From NCBI GenBank assembly GCA_902593735.1, contig CACJJL010000008.1, positions 1-64,000 of the forward strand: 64,000 bases of DNA. The letters are read 5' to 3'. The translations under genes were made by a program, and so were the position numbers. The notes under the pieces were generated by a model. It saw only the letters and a list, made by a program, of their open reading frames with translations. It was not told where the DNA came from and made no database searches. The stretch comes from an uncultured SAR116 cluster alpha proteobacterium (GTDB lineage: Bacteria; Pseudomonadota; Alphaproteobacteria; Puniceispirillales; Marisalimonadaceae). Shown here one piece after another: positions 1 through 10,242 of the stretch. The number at the start of each line of letters is the position of its first letter. Position 1 is the stretch's first letter.

Positions 1-65
1 TTTACAACCACCATCAAAAATTTTTAAAAGATCTAAAACACATAAAACTCTATCATGATCTAACA

Positions 66-66
<1 letters not shown>
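1..66 (-). CDS. 5' end of the gene downstream of guaB, possibly rsmB (partial)
   Basis: The guaB stop codon overlaps an ATG (TAATG arrangement on the minus strand), and the frame stays open for 22 codons to the window edge, reading MLDHDRVLCVLDLLKIF and a few more residues. The overlap suggests translational coupling to guaB. In several alphaproteobacteria guaB is followed by rsmB (16S rRNA C5-methyltransferase) and guaA, and the RVLCVLDLL helix would fit an RsmB N-terminus. That identity is inference from gene order; 22 residues are too few to establish a family. Confidence 0.35.
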
Positions 67-1523
<1,457 letters not shown>

Positions 1524-1562
1524 TTATGCTCGAAACAGAATTCTAAATTAATATTATAGTTT

Positions 1563-1591
1563 TTTATAAACTTTGTAATATATTTTTTCAA
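1563..1591 (-). promoter_or_regulatory. Candidate sigma-70 promoter of guaB
   Basis: Reading the minus strand, TTGAAA (1591-1586) and TATAAA (1568-1563) are separated by exactly 17 bases and lie about 45 bases upstream of the guaB ATG. In such AT-rich DNA similar matches arise by chance, so this is a candidate. Read-through from rlmE remains possible. Confidence 0.4.
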
Positions 1592-1607
1592 AGATTAATT
1601 CTTAAAT

Positions 1608-2315
1608 TTATTTTCCTTTAAAACCTAAGGCAATAACATACTCTTCTACTGATTCTTTTCGACTTGCATCAGGTTTGACGTGATGTACTTTGGAAAAGTT
1701 TTTTTGAATTAAATCTAAAGCTTCCTTTTCTGTTCCTCCTTTGAAACATTTAGCTAAAAAAACACCATTATTATTCAAATTTTCAATTGAAAAGTCTAAA
1801 GCTATTTCTAAAAGATAAGTGGTTCTAATATGATCGGTTTGTCTATGTCCCGTTGTGTTTGCTGCCATATCCGACAAAACTATATCTGGCTTCTGACCTA
1901 GTAATTTAATTAATTGTTCACCAACATTTTTATCATTAATATCCCCAATTATAGATTTACATCCAGGGATATATTCTGTTTTTAAGATATCTACTCCAAG
2001 AACTTTTTCATGACCCGAAATTGACGATACTTTTTCAGATGCTATTTGTAGCCATCCACCTGGAGCACATCCTAGGTCAATCACAGACAGTCCTGGAAGT
2101 AAAAAATTATATTTATCGTTTATTTGTAAAAGTTTGAATGCTGCTCTAGATTTATATCCTCTTTTTTTAGTTTCTAAAACATATGGGTCATTGAGCTGTC
2201 GACCTAGCCACCTTGTACTAGAAGATTTTCTTTTTTTATCTTTTTTGATCTTTTTTGATAAACCTCTAGAACTTCCAAATGAACCAGGATTGTTTTCATT
2301 AATCATGATTAACAT
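1608..2315 (-). CDS. rlmE: 23S rRNA (uridine-2'-O-)-methyltransferase RlmE/FtsJ
   Basis: SAM-dependent 2'-O-methylation of a uridine in the A-loop of 23S rRNA (U2552 in E. coli). The Rossmann SAM site VIDLGCAPGGW is present, as are the K-D-K-E catalytic residues: the Lys in YKSRAAFKL, the Asp in LSDMAANTTGH, the Lys in FLAKCFKGG and the Glu in RKESVEEYV. The 235 residues fit, with a lysine-rich N-terminal tail at about residues 18-32. The reading frame overlaps the end of hisI by 17 bases from ATG 2315, or by 8 bases if the ATG at 2306 is used, so the genes are co-transcribed. Neither start has a convincing ribosome site. Confidence 0.95.
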   Translation of the reverse strand: MLIMINENNPGSFGSSRGLSKKIKKDKKRKSSSTRWLGRQLNDPYVLETKKRGYKSRAAFKLLQINDKYNFLLPGLSVIDLGCAPGGWLQIASEKVSSISGHEKVLGVDILKTEYIPGCKSIIGDINDKNVGEQLIKLLGQKPDIVLSDMAANTTGHRQTDHIRTTYLLEIALDFSIENLNNNGVFLAKCFKGGTEKEALDLIQKNFSKVHHVKPDASRKESVEEYVIALGFKGK

Positions 2316-2670
2316 CTTTTGCAGTTTTAAAAAAACAGCTTTTTGCTCCAGTATGACAGGCAGAACCTGTTTGTTCTATCAAGGCTAACATAGTGTCATT
2401 ATCGCAATCTAATCTAAGTTCACAAAGTTTTTGAAAATGACCACTAGTTTCGCCTTTTTGCCAAAGCTTTTGTCTCGAACGGGAATAGTAATACATATCG
2501 TTAGTATTAATTGTTTTTTTTACAGCCTCTTTATTCATCCAAGCCATCATCAAAACTTTTCCAGAATGGACGCATTGTGCCACGACCGGTATTAAACCTT
2601 TTTCATTAAATTTTATGTCTACTAAGTTAAATTTTTCAGTACTTGAAATGAGGTAATTGTTGTTAACCAT
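2299..2670 (-). CDS. hisI: Phosphoribosyl-AMP cyclohydrolase
   Basis: Third step of histidine biosynthesis: it opens the adenine ring of phosphoribosyl-AMP. The metal-binding signature is intact, with the DCDNDTMLALIEQTG segment followed by ACHTGAKSCFF. The 123-residue length matches stand-alone HisI with no HisE fusion, as in most alphaproteobacteria. The start at ATG 2670 has AAAGAG six bases upstream, inside the end of the RND pump gene; the two genes are one base apart. It therefore lies in an RND adaptor-pump-hisI-rlmE operon instead of a his operon. Confidence 0.95.
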   Translation of the reverse strand: MVNNNYLISSTEKFNLVDIKFNEKGLIPVVAQCVHSGKVLMMAWMNKEAVKKTINTNDMYYYSRSRQKLWQKGETSGHFQKLCELRLDCDNDTMLALIEQTGSACHTGAKSCFFKTAKDVNHD

Positions 2671-2671
2671 G

Positions 2672-5600
2672 TTATACTCTTTTATTAAAATTTTTTATCA
2701 ATTTAGAAATGTCATTACTTATTCCCATAATAGATGGGACAATGACTAATACAAGAAAAGCTGTAACTGCCAAACCAAAAACTATAGTAGCTGCCATAGG
2801 TATTAAAAATTGAGCCTGAAGTGATTTTTCAAAAAGCAAAGCTGATAACCCTCCAATTGTTGTAAGTGAAGTCAATAATACTGGCCTTAATCTATCAACT
2901 ACACCATTAATTATGGCCTCATTAAAAGCGCTACTGTGATCGTCATTTTCTGAAATAAGTTCTTCGTGTCTTCTTTCAATTGTAGAAACTAAAATTATTG
3001 AGTTGTTAACAACTATGCCTGCTAAAGCTAAAAGAGCAAACATAGACAAAATCGACATTGTTAAACCTAATAAATAATGTCCAAAAACAGCTCCTATAAA
3101 TGCGAATGGTATCATTATCATGATTGAAAATGGTCTTGACCACGATTTAAAAACCCAAGCCAAGATAAAATAAATTAACAATAGTCCTATAATCGAACCA
3201 ACCTTCATATCTTCGAATGTTTCTTTTTGTTCTAAATCTCGTCCATCGAACCTGTAATTTAAATCATATTTGTCAGCTATCTCTGGAAGCCCATTTCTTA
3301 ATAAAAAATCTCTTGCTTGTGAAGTGTTCATTAATGCTGGGAATAAATCACCAGATATAGTTACCTCACGAAAACCATTTGTTCTATTTATCGACGCAAA
3401 TGGTAGTTTATCTTTTATTTCTACAATTTCATTTAACTTAAAGCTTATTCCTTTTAAAGAAATTACTCTTAAATCGTTTAACATATCATTAGTTTGCTCA
3501 TTTTTAGGTAACTTTACTCTTACGGAGACTTCCTCATCTCCTTTAGGAAATTGTGAAATTACAACACCATTTATAGCTGATCTAACTTGATCTCCAACTT
3601 CAAATATAGAAAAGCCCAAAGACTGGCCTTTATTTGTTAAACTTAAAATCTTTTCTTGAATACCTAATTCTAAATTGTCACTTAATGATGTGATACCTGG
3701 AATAGTTCTTGCAATTTTAATAAGTTCATCAGAAGCAAATTTTAATGTTTGAAGATCTTCACCCTGAAATCTTACATCTAAATCTCTACCAGGTGGTCCA
3801 CCACTTGGTGATCTTATTGTCAACTTGTCTAGACCAGAAACAAACTGAATATTAGATTTCCAGGCTTTAATAAAATCTGATGTTCGAACTTTTCTTTTGT
3901 CAGCTGTTTTTAATTCAACTACCATTGAACCTAATAGATCACTTCCCTTTGATCCTAAGCCTGCATCATTCGAAAAAGAAGTTCTATCACCTATTGTTGA
4001 CATATGAAAATTTACTAAGTTTCTAGATTTTGGAAATTGATTGATTGTTTTGTCCAAACCTAATTCAACATTTTTTAGCATTTGATGTGTCTGTACTTTT
4101 TTAGTACCAGAATGCATTTTGAAATTAGCAATTATTATATCAGCCTCAGGTGTAGGGAAAAAACTAAATAAAACTCTACCACCAGCCATCATTCCAATAG
4201 AAATACAGAACATACCAACTGCGACCATTAAAGTTACGTATCTAAAGCTAAAAGTTAGGGAAACAAAATTTCTGAAGGAGCTTTCTTGAAACGAACTAAA
4301 TTTTTTGTCAAACCAAATTCTAAATCTTCCTTTTTCAGTTTCTTTTCTATCGAAATGGGCTAAGTGTGCAGGCAGAACAAGAAAACACTCTATCAAACTA
4401 GCAACTAATACAGCGCAAACAACCCAAGGAATAGCAGCAATAATTTCGCCTATTATCCCCTTTACCATAAATAAAGGAACAAATGCGGCCACTGTAGTCA
4501 ACATAGCTGCTATAACAGGCATAGACATTCTCGTTGCTGCAACTGTTGGAGCTTTAGAACTATCGAGTCCTCTTTTATTTTTCAAATGTGAAGAATGCTC
4601 TCCAACAACAATAGCATCATCTACAACAATACCTAACGCCATAATTAAACCAAATAAAGATATCATATTTATTGATTGACCAGATACTAACATAACCCCA
4701 AAAGTTGCTAGAAAAGCTATTGGTATACCCAAAGCTACCCAAATAGCTGTATTTCTGCTTAGAAATAAAAACAGAACCGCTAGAACTACACAAAGACCAC
4801 CTAACCCATTTTTAATTAATAAATTTATTCTTTCTTGAATTAAATTAGCAGCTGTATTGTATGTTTTTATGTTTATGTAATCTTCTAGTGAAGTTTTTGT
4901 CTCTGAGATAACGCTTTCTACATTTTTAGAAACCTCTATTGCATCATTAGATTTACTCCTTCTGACCCATAATTCTACAGCAGGATTTCCGTCAATAAAC
5001 TTTAATTTACTACCTTTTTCGTAGGAAAAGGTAATATCTGCAATATCTTTTAGAAGTATTCTACTTCCTGAACTTGAATTCTTTAATTCTAAATTTTCAA
5101 AAGTTTTGACTAGTCTTTTTTCTCCAATTGTTCTTACTCTTAATGAACCATCAGCAAAACTTCCTCCAGAAACATCTTGGGTTTCTAGCTTAATTAAGTC
5201 AGCAATTTGGTTAAAAGATAATTTTAGCTTTGCTGTTTCTATTTGGGGTATTTCTATGTGAATTTCTTCTTTAGGTAGACCCTGAATATCTACTTTATCA
5301 ACACCTGAGTTTAATAACCTTTCTTTCAAGTTCTTAGACAAACGTCTCAACTCTGATAGAGGCACTTTACCTGTTAATACTATTCTGGTAACAGTATCAA
5401 AAAATTCACCTAAAACAATTTTGGGCTTTTTTGAATTTTTTGGAAAATTTATTCTTGCTACTGCTGTTTCAACATCTGTCCTACCTTTTTGCATGTCATG
5501 ACCATAATTAAACTCAACATTGGTTATCCCAACACCTTCTACAGATTTTGAAAAAACTTTTTTAACTCCTGAGATTGGTCGTAACTCCGGTTCTAGTAAT

Positions 5601-5812
5601 TGAATAATATTTTTGTCAATTTCCTGAGCAGTAGCTCCTGGCCATTCAATGGAAACACCAACTAATTCAACTTCAAAGTCAGGGAAAAATTGTTTATTAA
5701 GCCTATTAACGGAAAGTAGCCCAATTATGATCATTAAAATCATAATAATGTTAGCAGAAGTTCGATGCTCTACAAAGAATTTTAAAAATCCTGATTGTTG
5801 AAACTGTATCAA
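2672..5812 (-). CDS. RND family efflux pump, inner-membrane permease
   Basis: Proton-driven tripartite efflux permease of the AcrB/HAE1 type, 1046 residues with the usual twelve-helix, two-porter-domain duplication. Helix 4 carries the proton-relay pair in GIVVDDAIVVGE (Asp-Asp near residue 395). The helix 10 counterpart reads GIVVNNSIIL, so the Lys940 of AcrB is replaced by Asn; other divergent HAE1 members do the same. It starts at TTG 5812, preceded by TAGGAT at suitable spacing. The membrane-fusion adaptor lies immediately upstream. No TolC-type outer-membrane gene is in the window. The substrate cannot be told from sequence. Confidence 0.92.
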   Translation of the reverse strand: MIQFQQSGFLKFFVEHRTSANIIMILMIIIGLLSVNRLNKQFFPDFEVELVGVSIEWPGATAQEIDKNIIQLLEPELRPISGVKKVFSKSVEGVGITNVEFNYGHDMQKGRTDVETAVARINFPKNSKKPKIVLGEFFDTVTRIVLTGKVPLSELRRLSKNLKERLLNSGVDKVDIQGLPKEEIHIEIPQIETAKLKLSFNQIADLIKLETQDVSGGSFADGSLRVRTIGEKRLVKTFENLELKNSSSGSRILLKDIADITFSYEKGSKLKFIDGNPAVELWVRRSKSNDAIEVSKNVESVISETKTSLEDYINIKTYNTAANLIQERINLLIKNGLGGLCVVLAVLFLFLSRNTAIWVALGIPIAFLATFGVMLVSGQSINMISLFGLIMALGIVVDDAIVVGEHSSHLKNKRGLDSSKAPTVAATRMSMPVIAAMLTTVAAFVPLFMVKGIIGEIIAAIPWVVCAVLVASLIECFLVLPAHLAHFDRKETEKGRFRIWFDKKFSSFQESSFRNFVSLTFSFRYVTLMVAVGMFCISIGMMAGGRVLFSFFPTPEADIIIANFKMHSGTKKVQTHQMLKNVELGLDKTINQFPKSRNLVNFHMSTIGDRTSFSNDAGLGSKGSDLLGSMVVELKTADKRKVRTSDFIKAWKSNIQFVSGLDKLTIRSPSGGPPGRDLDVRFQGEDLQTLKFASDELIKIARTIPGITSLSDNLELGIQEKILSLTNKGQSLGFSIFEVGDQVRSAINGVVISQFPKGDEEVSVRVKLPKNEQTNDMLNDLRVISLKGISFKLNEIVEIKDKLPFASINRTNGFREVTISGDLFPALMNTSQARDFLLRNGLPEIADKYDLNYRFDGRDLEQKETFEDMKVGSIIGLLLIYFILAWVFKSWSRPFSIMIMIPFAFIGAVFGHYLLGLTMSILSMFALLALAGIVVNNSIILVSTIERRHEELISENDDHSSAFNEAIINGVVDRLRPVLLTSLTTIGGLSALLFEKSLQAQFLIPMAATIVFGLAVTAFLVLVIVPSIMGISNDISKLIKNFNKRV

Positions 5813-5830
5813 AATTAAATCCTACAATTT

Positions 5831-6952
5831 TCAATTAGTTAATATTATTACCTTTTTGTTATCAAAAATTTCTGGCATTTTAGTAGAAACAATTAAGTCA
5901 TTTTCTTTTATATTTCCAGTTACCAAGATATATCCTGATCCTTTATAAACTAAATTAACTTTCTTTTTTTTAGCTATACCATTTTCAACTATATAAATTT
6001 TATCACCATATAAACATGTTTCAGGCAACTTAAATACATGTTTGAAACTCCCTTGTGGATAATTTACGCGAACAAATGTGCCTACTGGTATTTTTTCTAG
6101 CTGATTATTAGTATTTATAATTTTGGCAAAAAATTTACCCCCACCATCTTCTTCATTGGTTTTACTATCAGCTCTTAGAATAATAGCATTGATTGATTTT
6201 AGAGAAGTAATCCCGCCCTCCCAAATGACATCAATTTTTTTGCCAATCAGATCTTTTCCATTCGAATATACTTTTGCAGGAACTACAAACTCAACTTCTA
6301 AATTATCAGTTGAAAATATATTAGCAACTTTTTCGTTTCCTGAAATAAACTGCCCTTTGTTAATATTTACGTTAAATAACCTACCGTTAAACTCGGATTT
6401 TAGAATAGTATCTGCCAAATCTTCTTTTGCTTTTGCTAATGAAATTTTAGATCTTACATAATCTGACTTATTTTTTGAAAAAAGAATTAACTCATTATCA
6501 TATTCATTTTGAGAAATTACATTTTTGGATAACATAGATTTGTATCTTTTAACTTGCCTTTGCCTAATATCTAATTGATTTTGTAATTCTTCTGTTTGAG
6601 CTTTTAGTTTTTCTATTTCTAGTAAATAACGTCTCTGATCAAGTTTAGCTAAAATTTGTCCATTTGATACAAATGCACCATTAAGAAAGGAGTCTGAAAT
6701 ATATTTTATTCGTCCTGATACTCCAAATCGAAGATCTCCAGTTCTATTAGATACAACTTTTCCATAAGCATCTTTCGTTGGTGTGTAATTCTGTTTTTTT
6801 GTTGTAACAACATTTACGTAGAATGTTTTTTCTTTGACTTCAATAGGTTCAGCTTCTGGTTTTGTTGAAACTAAATATTTATACGTAAATACCGTTAAAG
6901 CTATTACAATAAAAAAAAGAAACGTTTTTAGATTAATTATTTTCGATACCAT
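5831..6952 (-). CDS. RND efflux periplasmic adaptor (membrane fusion protein)
   Basis: HlyD/AcrA-type adaptor that links the RND permease to an outer-membrane channel. The 373-residue protein has an N-terminal membrane anchor (about residues 8-28). A biotinyl-lipoyl-like half motif (DLRFGVSGRIKYI) leads into a long coiled-coil hairpin at about residues 110-185 rich in Lys, Glu and Gln. The second lipoyl half (FNGRLFNVNINKGQFI) and a beta-barrel domain follow. It starts at ATG 6952 with AGGAAA upstream. It is the first gene of the operon, 18 bases ahead of the permease. There is no lipoprotein cysteine, so it is anchored by the N-terminal helix. Confidence 0.9.
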   Translation of the reverse strand: MVSKIINLKTFLFFIVIALTVFTYKYLVSTKPEAEPIEVKEKTFYVNVVTTKKQNYTPTKDAYGKVVSNRTGDLRFGVSGRIKYISDSFLNGAFVSNGQILAKLDQRRYLLEIEKLKAQTEELQNQLDIRQRQVKRYKSMLSKNVISQNEYDNELILFSKNKSDYVRSKISLAKAKEDLADTILKSEFNGRLFNVNINKGQFISGNEKVANIFSTDNLEVEFVVPAKVYSNGKDLIGKKIDVIWEGGITSLKSINAIILRADSKTNEEDGGGKFFAKIINTNNQLEKIPVGTFVRVNYPQGSFKHVFKLPETCLYGDKIYIVENGIAKKKKVNLVYKGSGYILVTGNIKENDLIVSTKMPEIFDNKKVIILTN

Positions 6953-7028
6953 AAAAATTTCCTAGGCATGATTAACTTAATTTATTGTTTAAATAATTCA
7001 ACGTAAAAAAAAACCGAATTAGATATTA

Positions 7029-7043
7029 TTAGCGAAGTGCTAA
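7029..7043 (-). terminator. Weak hairpin downstream of the DUF1489 gene
   Basis: TTAGC-GAAGT-GCTAA forms a five-pair hairpin shortly after the DUF1489 stop codon (minus strand). A run of nine T follows about 17 bases later, and a longer imperfect pairing may bring the two together. It may end the mgtE-DUF1489 transcript; the weak stem and the distance to the T-run keep confidence low. Confidence 0.25.
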
Positions 7044-7051
7044 ATTCTAAA

Positions 7052-7471
7052 TCAATATAATCCTAATTTAATTAATTCTGAATTTACATCATCTGGTATG
7101 TCTTCGCTTCCGTCTGCATTTATGTTTAGATCAGGTGGAACATCATCTTTCATGTAATATCTCCAACCCTGAAATGGTCTCATTGGTGTTGGTATTACCC
7201 TTATCAATTTAGAGTCTAGTTCTATTTCACAACCTCTGCTTCCATCATTTCTTATAATCGATGTAATGTCCAAAATTTTTTGTCGTACTAATACATTTTT
7301 TTGTATGATCCAAAACATCGAACCAGTTTTTACAAGTTCGTCTTTTTGTTTAGGCATATTTCTTGTAGAGTGAAGAATTTTACCGTAACTGTCGATTAAA
7401 ATTTGTTGTCTGATTTTTAATCTTTCTACTGTTTTGATACCAACTGCTATTTTTTTTAAATTATAAGACAT
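7052..7471 (-). CDS. DUF1489 family protein
   Basis: Conserved alphaproteobacterial protein of unknown function, 139 residues. The family signatures are visible: a central stretch on the pattern GSMFWIIQKNVLVRQKILDI, then RPFQGWRYYMKDDVPPDL near residues 98-115. It is probably cytoplasmic, with no signal peptide or membrane segment. It starts at ATG 7471 with AGG eight bases upstream. It lies 13 bases downstream of mgtE and is likely co-transcribed with it. Function unassigned. Confidence 0.85.
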   Translation of the reverse strand: MSYNLKKIAVGIKTVERLKIRQQILIDSYGKILHSTRNMPKQKDELVKTGSMFWIIQKNVLVRQKILDITSIIRNDGSRGCEIELDSKLIRVIPTPMRPFQGWRYYMKDDVPPDLNINADGSEDIPDDVNSELIKLGLY

Positions 7472-7484
7472 TATAAAAACCTAT

Positions 7485-8897
7485 TTACAAAATGATAATA
7501 GCAGACAGACCTAAAAAGGTAAAAAAACCAATGACGTCAGTAGCTGTTGTTAAAAAGACAGAACTTGAAATAGCAGGATCAATTTTAAATTTTTCTAATG
7601 TAAGTGGAATTAAAGTTCCTAAAATGCCTGCAAAAAGTAGATTTGCTATCATTGCAAGTCCCATAATTATAGCAATTAATTTATCATCAAACCACAAATA
7701 AGCTAGCAAAGCTGATAGAAATGCAAATAAGAAACCATTTAAAAGTCCAACCCAAGTTTCTTTAAGAACAAATTTTTGTAAATTAGTATAGTTCAATTGA
7801 CGAGTGGCCAAAGCCCTTACAGCTACAGTAACTGTTTGGGTTCCTGCATTTCCACCCATTGAAGCTACTATTGGCATTAAAACAGCTAACGCAACTAACT
7901 TTTTAATTTCTTCCTGAAATAATCCAATTACTGAAGAAGCAAGAATTGCTGTAAGCATGTTAAGTATTAACCAAGAAAAACGACCTTTTACAGTTTCAAA
8001 AAAGGATGAACTAATTGATAAGTCACTAACTCCTGTTAACCCTTGTAAGTCTTCTTCAGCTTCTTCATTAATAACATCAACAATGTCATCAACAATTATT
8101 ACACCAAGTAATCTATTGATTTTATCAATAACTGGCATGTCAACTAGTCCATATTGTTGAAACAATAATGCAACTTCTTCTTGATCAGTTTCAACATTTA
8201 CACTTCTAGGATTTGTTTCCATAAGATCTTTTAATCTTATAGGTCTTTTTGCAGATAATAATTTTGACAGTGATATAACTCCTAATAATCTATGAGCGGG
8301 ATCAACGATGTAGATTGAATAAAAATTATCTTCTTCTTGAGGTTGCGCTCTCATGTGATCAATAGTTTGACCAACGGTCCAATTATTAGGAAAAGCAAGA
8401 AATTCCCTTTGCATTAATCTTCCCGCAGATTCTTCTGGAAATGAAAGAGCTTCTTCAACAAGAATCCTATCAGCTTTAGGAAGCTGTTTAATTACTACGT
8501 TTCTTTCCTCTTCCTCAAGTTCCTGAAGTATATCAACTGCATCATCTGAGTGTAATGTAGGTATTGCCTTCGCAAGGGCCCGAGGTCCTATAATGTCAAT
8601 AACTTTTTCTTGGACATTATGATCTAGATACACCAAAACTTCTGGATCAAGAGATTTACCTAATAGAGATATGACTATGTTTAGTTCTTCAGCAGATAGT
8701 CTTTCTAACATATCAGCTTGATCAGCTGGATGAAGAGGAGTAATTAATTTTCTTAATTTTAGTTTATTTTTTTTTCTAATAGTAACTGAAATTGCATTTT
8801 CAACTTTAGGAGTCAGACCATATAAGCTTATGAAGTTTGTTTCTAGCTTAGATCCAACCTTTATATCTGAATTGTCTTTACTTTTATCTAGGTCCAT
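7485..8897 (-). CDS. mgtE: Magnesium transporter MgtE
   Basis: Mg2+-gated magnesium channel of the inner membrane. Domain order is canonical: an N-terminal superhelical domain (about residues 30-130, with LHPADQADMLERL and LHSDDAVDILQELEEEER), a paired CBS domain (about 130-265) and five C-terminal membrane helices (about 280-470) with the pore motif MGGNAGTQT. I chose ATG 8897 because AAGGTG lies just upstream at good spacing. An ATG at 8912 would add five residues and overlaps that ribosome site. The DUF1489 gene follows 13 bases later. Confidence 0.95.
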   Translation of the reverse strand: MDLDKSKDNSDIKVGSKLETNFISLYGLTPKVENAISVTIRKKNKLKLRKLITPLHPADQADMLERLSAEELNIVISLLGKSLDPEVLVYLDHNVQEKVIDIIGPRALAKAIPTLHSDDAVDILQELEEEERNVVIKQLPKADRILVEEALSFPEESAGRLMQREFLAFPNNWTVGQTIDHMRAQPQEEDNFYSIYIVDPAHRLLGVISLSKLLSAKRPIRLKDLMETNPRSVNVETDQEEVALLFQQYGLVDMPVIDKINRLLGVIIVDDIVDVINEEAEEDLQGLTGVSDLSISSSFFETVKGRFSWLILNMLTAILASSVIGLFQEEIKKLVALAVLMPIVASMGGNAGTQTVTVAVRALATRQLNYTNLQKFVLKETWVGLLNGFLFAFLSALLAYLWFDDKLIAIIMGLAMIANLLFAGILGTLIPLTLEKFKIDPAISSSVFLTTATDVIGFFTFLGLSAIIIL

Positions 8898-8961
8898 GAT
8901 TTCACCTTGCATAAAGACTTATATAATATAATTAAAGCCTCAAATTAACAAAATTGATGAG

Positions 8962-9342
8962 TTACTCACCATCTATTTCTTCAAAAACTTCTCTGATTAA
9001 TCTCAATGATTCTAAACCAGCCGGAGCTCCGCAATAAATAGTGATTTGTAAAACAACATCTCTTATTTGTAATCTTGTTAATCCATTATTTATGGCGCCC
9101 CTAACGTGTAGTTTAAATTCATGTGATCTATTTAGAGCTGCAATCATACCTAAGTTTACTAAAGATCTATCCCTATCTGATAAATTTTCCTTATTCCATA
9201 CTTCTCCCCATGCATACTCAGTGATTAACTTTTGCATATCCGCACCCAACTCGTCGGCTGATGCAAGAGCTTTATCAACATACTTATCACCTAGGACTTT
9301 TCTTCTTTTTGCAATACCTTTTTTAAAAATTTCACTTTCCAT
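8962..9342 (-). CDS. Carboxymuconolactone decarboxylase family protein
   Basis: A 126-residue all-helical protein of the PcaC/AhpD superfamily. It matches the 4-carboxymuconolactone decarboxylase pattern: EVWNKENLSDRDRSLVNLG, then an HEFKLHVRGAINNGLT segment and QITIYCGAPAGLESL. It has one Cys (near residue 105) and no CxxC pair, so an AhpD-like peroxidase role is unlikely. It starts at ATG 9342 with GAGG upstream and sits ten bases after a TauE-type permease. No other beta-ketoadipate pathway gene is nearby, so the substrate is open; subfamily placement is inference. Confidence 0.8.
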   Translation of the reverse strand: MESEIFKKGIAKRRKVLGDKYVDKALASADELGADMQKLITEYAWGEVWNKENLSDRDRSLVNLGMIAALNRSHEFKLHVRGAINNGLTRLQIRDVVLQITIYCGAPAGLESLRLIREVFEEIDGE

Positions 9343-9352
9343 AATTATACCT

Positions 9353-10150
9353 CTATAAAGTTTGTTGACCTATTAAATTCAAACCACATATGAAAAGAGC
9401 AAAGTGGCTAATGTGATAAAATAATCGGTCAGATAATTTTTTATTTAAAAACCTACCTAAATAAATACCAATTGGTAATATTGGCAAAGTCAAAATACTC
9501 AATACTATACTTGTAGAAGTAAATAGTTGAAGATCAAAGAAAAAAGGTAATTTTGCTAAATTTATTATTAAAAAATAAAAACTCATAGTTCCTACAAATA
9601 TTTGTCTATCAAGCCCAAGTGGTAATAAAAAAATCTGAGCAGGAATACCTCCTGTTAAAGCCACAAAACTTGAAAAACCAGAAAAACCACACCAACTAAT
9701 AGCTCTTGAAAATGAAGATTTTATATTCACTGTTTTGTTAATTGTCTTATTATGAAAAAAAAATCCTTTAAAATATCTTATTGAAGTAATTAGAGCAAGT
9801 ATTCCTATTAAAATTAAAATATATTTATCATCTAGATACTCAAAACATACCCATCCTAATACTTGTCCTAGGAGACCTCCAAGCACCATCAATTTTAAAA
9901 TCTTTAATGCAGGATATTTTCTCCATATGTATGCAACAAAAATATCTGTAGTTAAATATATCGGCAATAAAATTGCAATTGCTAGTTTAGGTGGAAAAGC
10001 TAAAACCATTACAGGTAAACCCAAAGATCCTAAAGCACCTCCAAATCCAGACTTTGAAATTGCTACAAGAATAACTGAAAGTATCGTTATAGGTATTAAA
10101 ATTTCTAATTGATTTATAAGTTTTAAACTATTTAATGTATCTTCTATCAA
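9353..10150 (-). CDS. TauE/SafE family membrane permease
   Basis: A 265-residue integral membrane protein with about eight hydrophobic helices in two repeats. The first carries the family motif SKSGFGGALGSLGLPVMVL and the second SGFSSFVALTGGIPAQIFLLP. Family members export or import sulfite, sulfoacetate and other small organic anions; nothing here fixes the substrate. It starts at TTG 10150. It is co-oriented with the downstream carboxymuconolactone decarboxylase-like gene and divergent from the pirin gene across about 90 AT-rich bases that must contain both promoters. Confidence 0.88.
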   Translation of the reverse strand: MIEDTLNSLKLINQLEILIPITILSVILVAISKSGFGGALGSLGLPVMVLAFPPKLAIAILLPIYLTTDIFVAYIWRKYPALKILKLMVLGGLLGQVLGWVCFEYLDDKYILILIGILALITSIRYFKGFFFHNKTINKTVNIKSSFSRAISWCGFSGFSSFVALTGGIPAQIFLLPLGLDRQIFVGTMSFYFLIINLAKLPFFFDLQLFTSTSIVLSILTLPILPIGIYLGRFLNKKLSDRLFYHISHFALFICGLNLIGQQTL

Positions 10151-10242
10151 TTTATAATTCCACTTTAATTTATTTTTGATTTATAAGTATTTAAAATAAA
10201 AAACAAAGTATTAATTTAATTTATATTTTTAAGAGAAAAATT

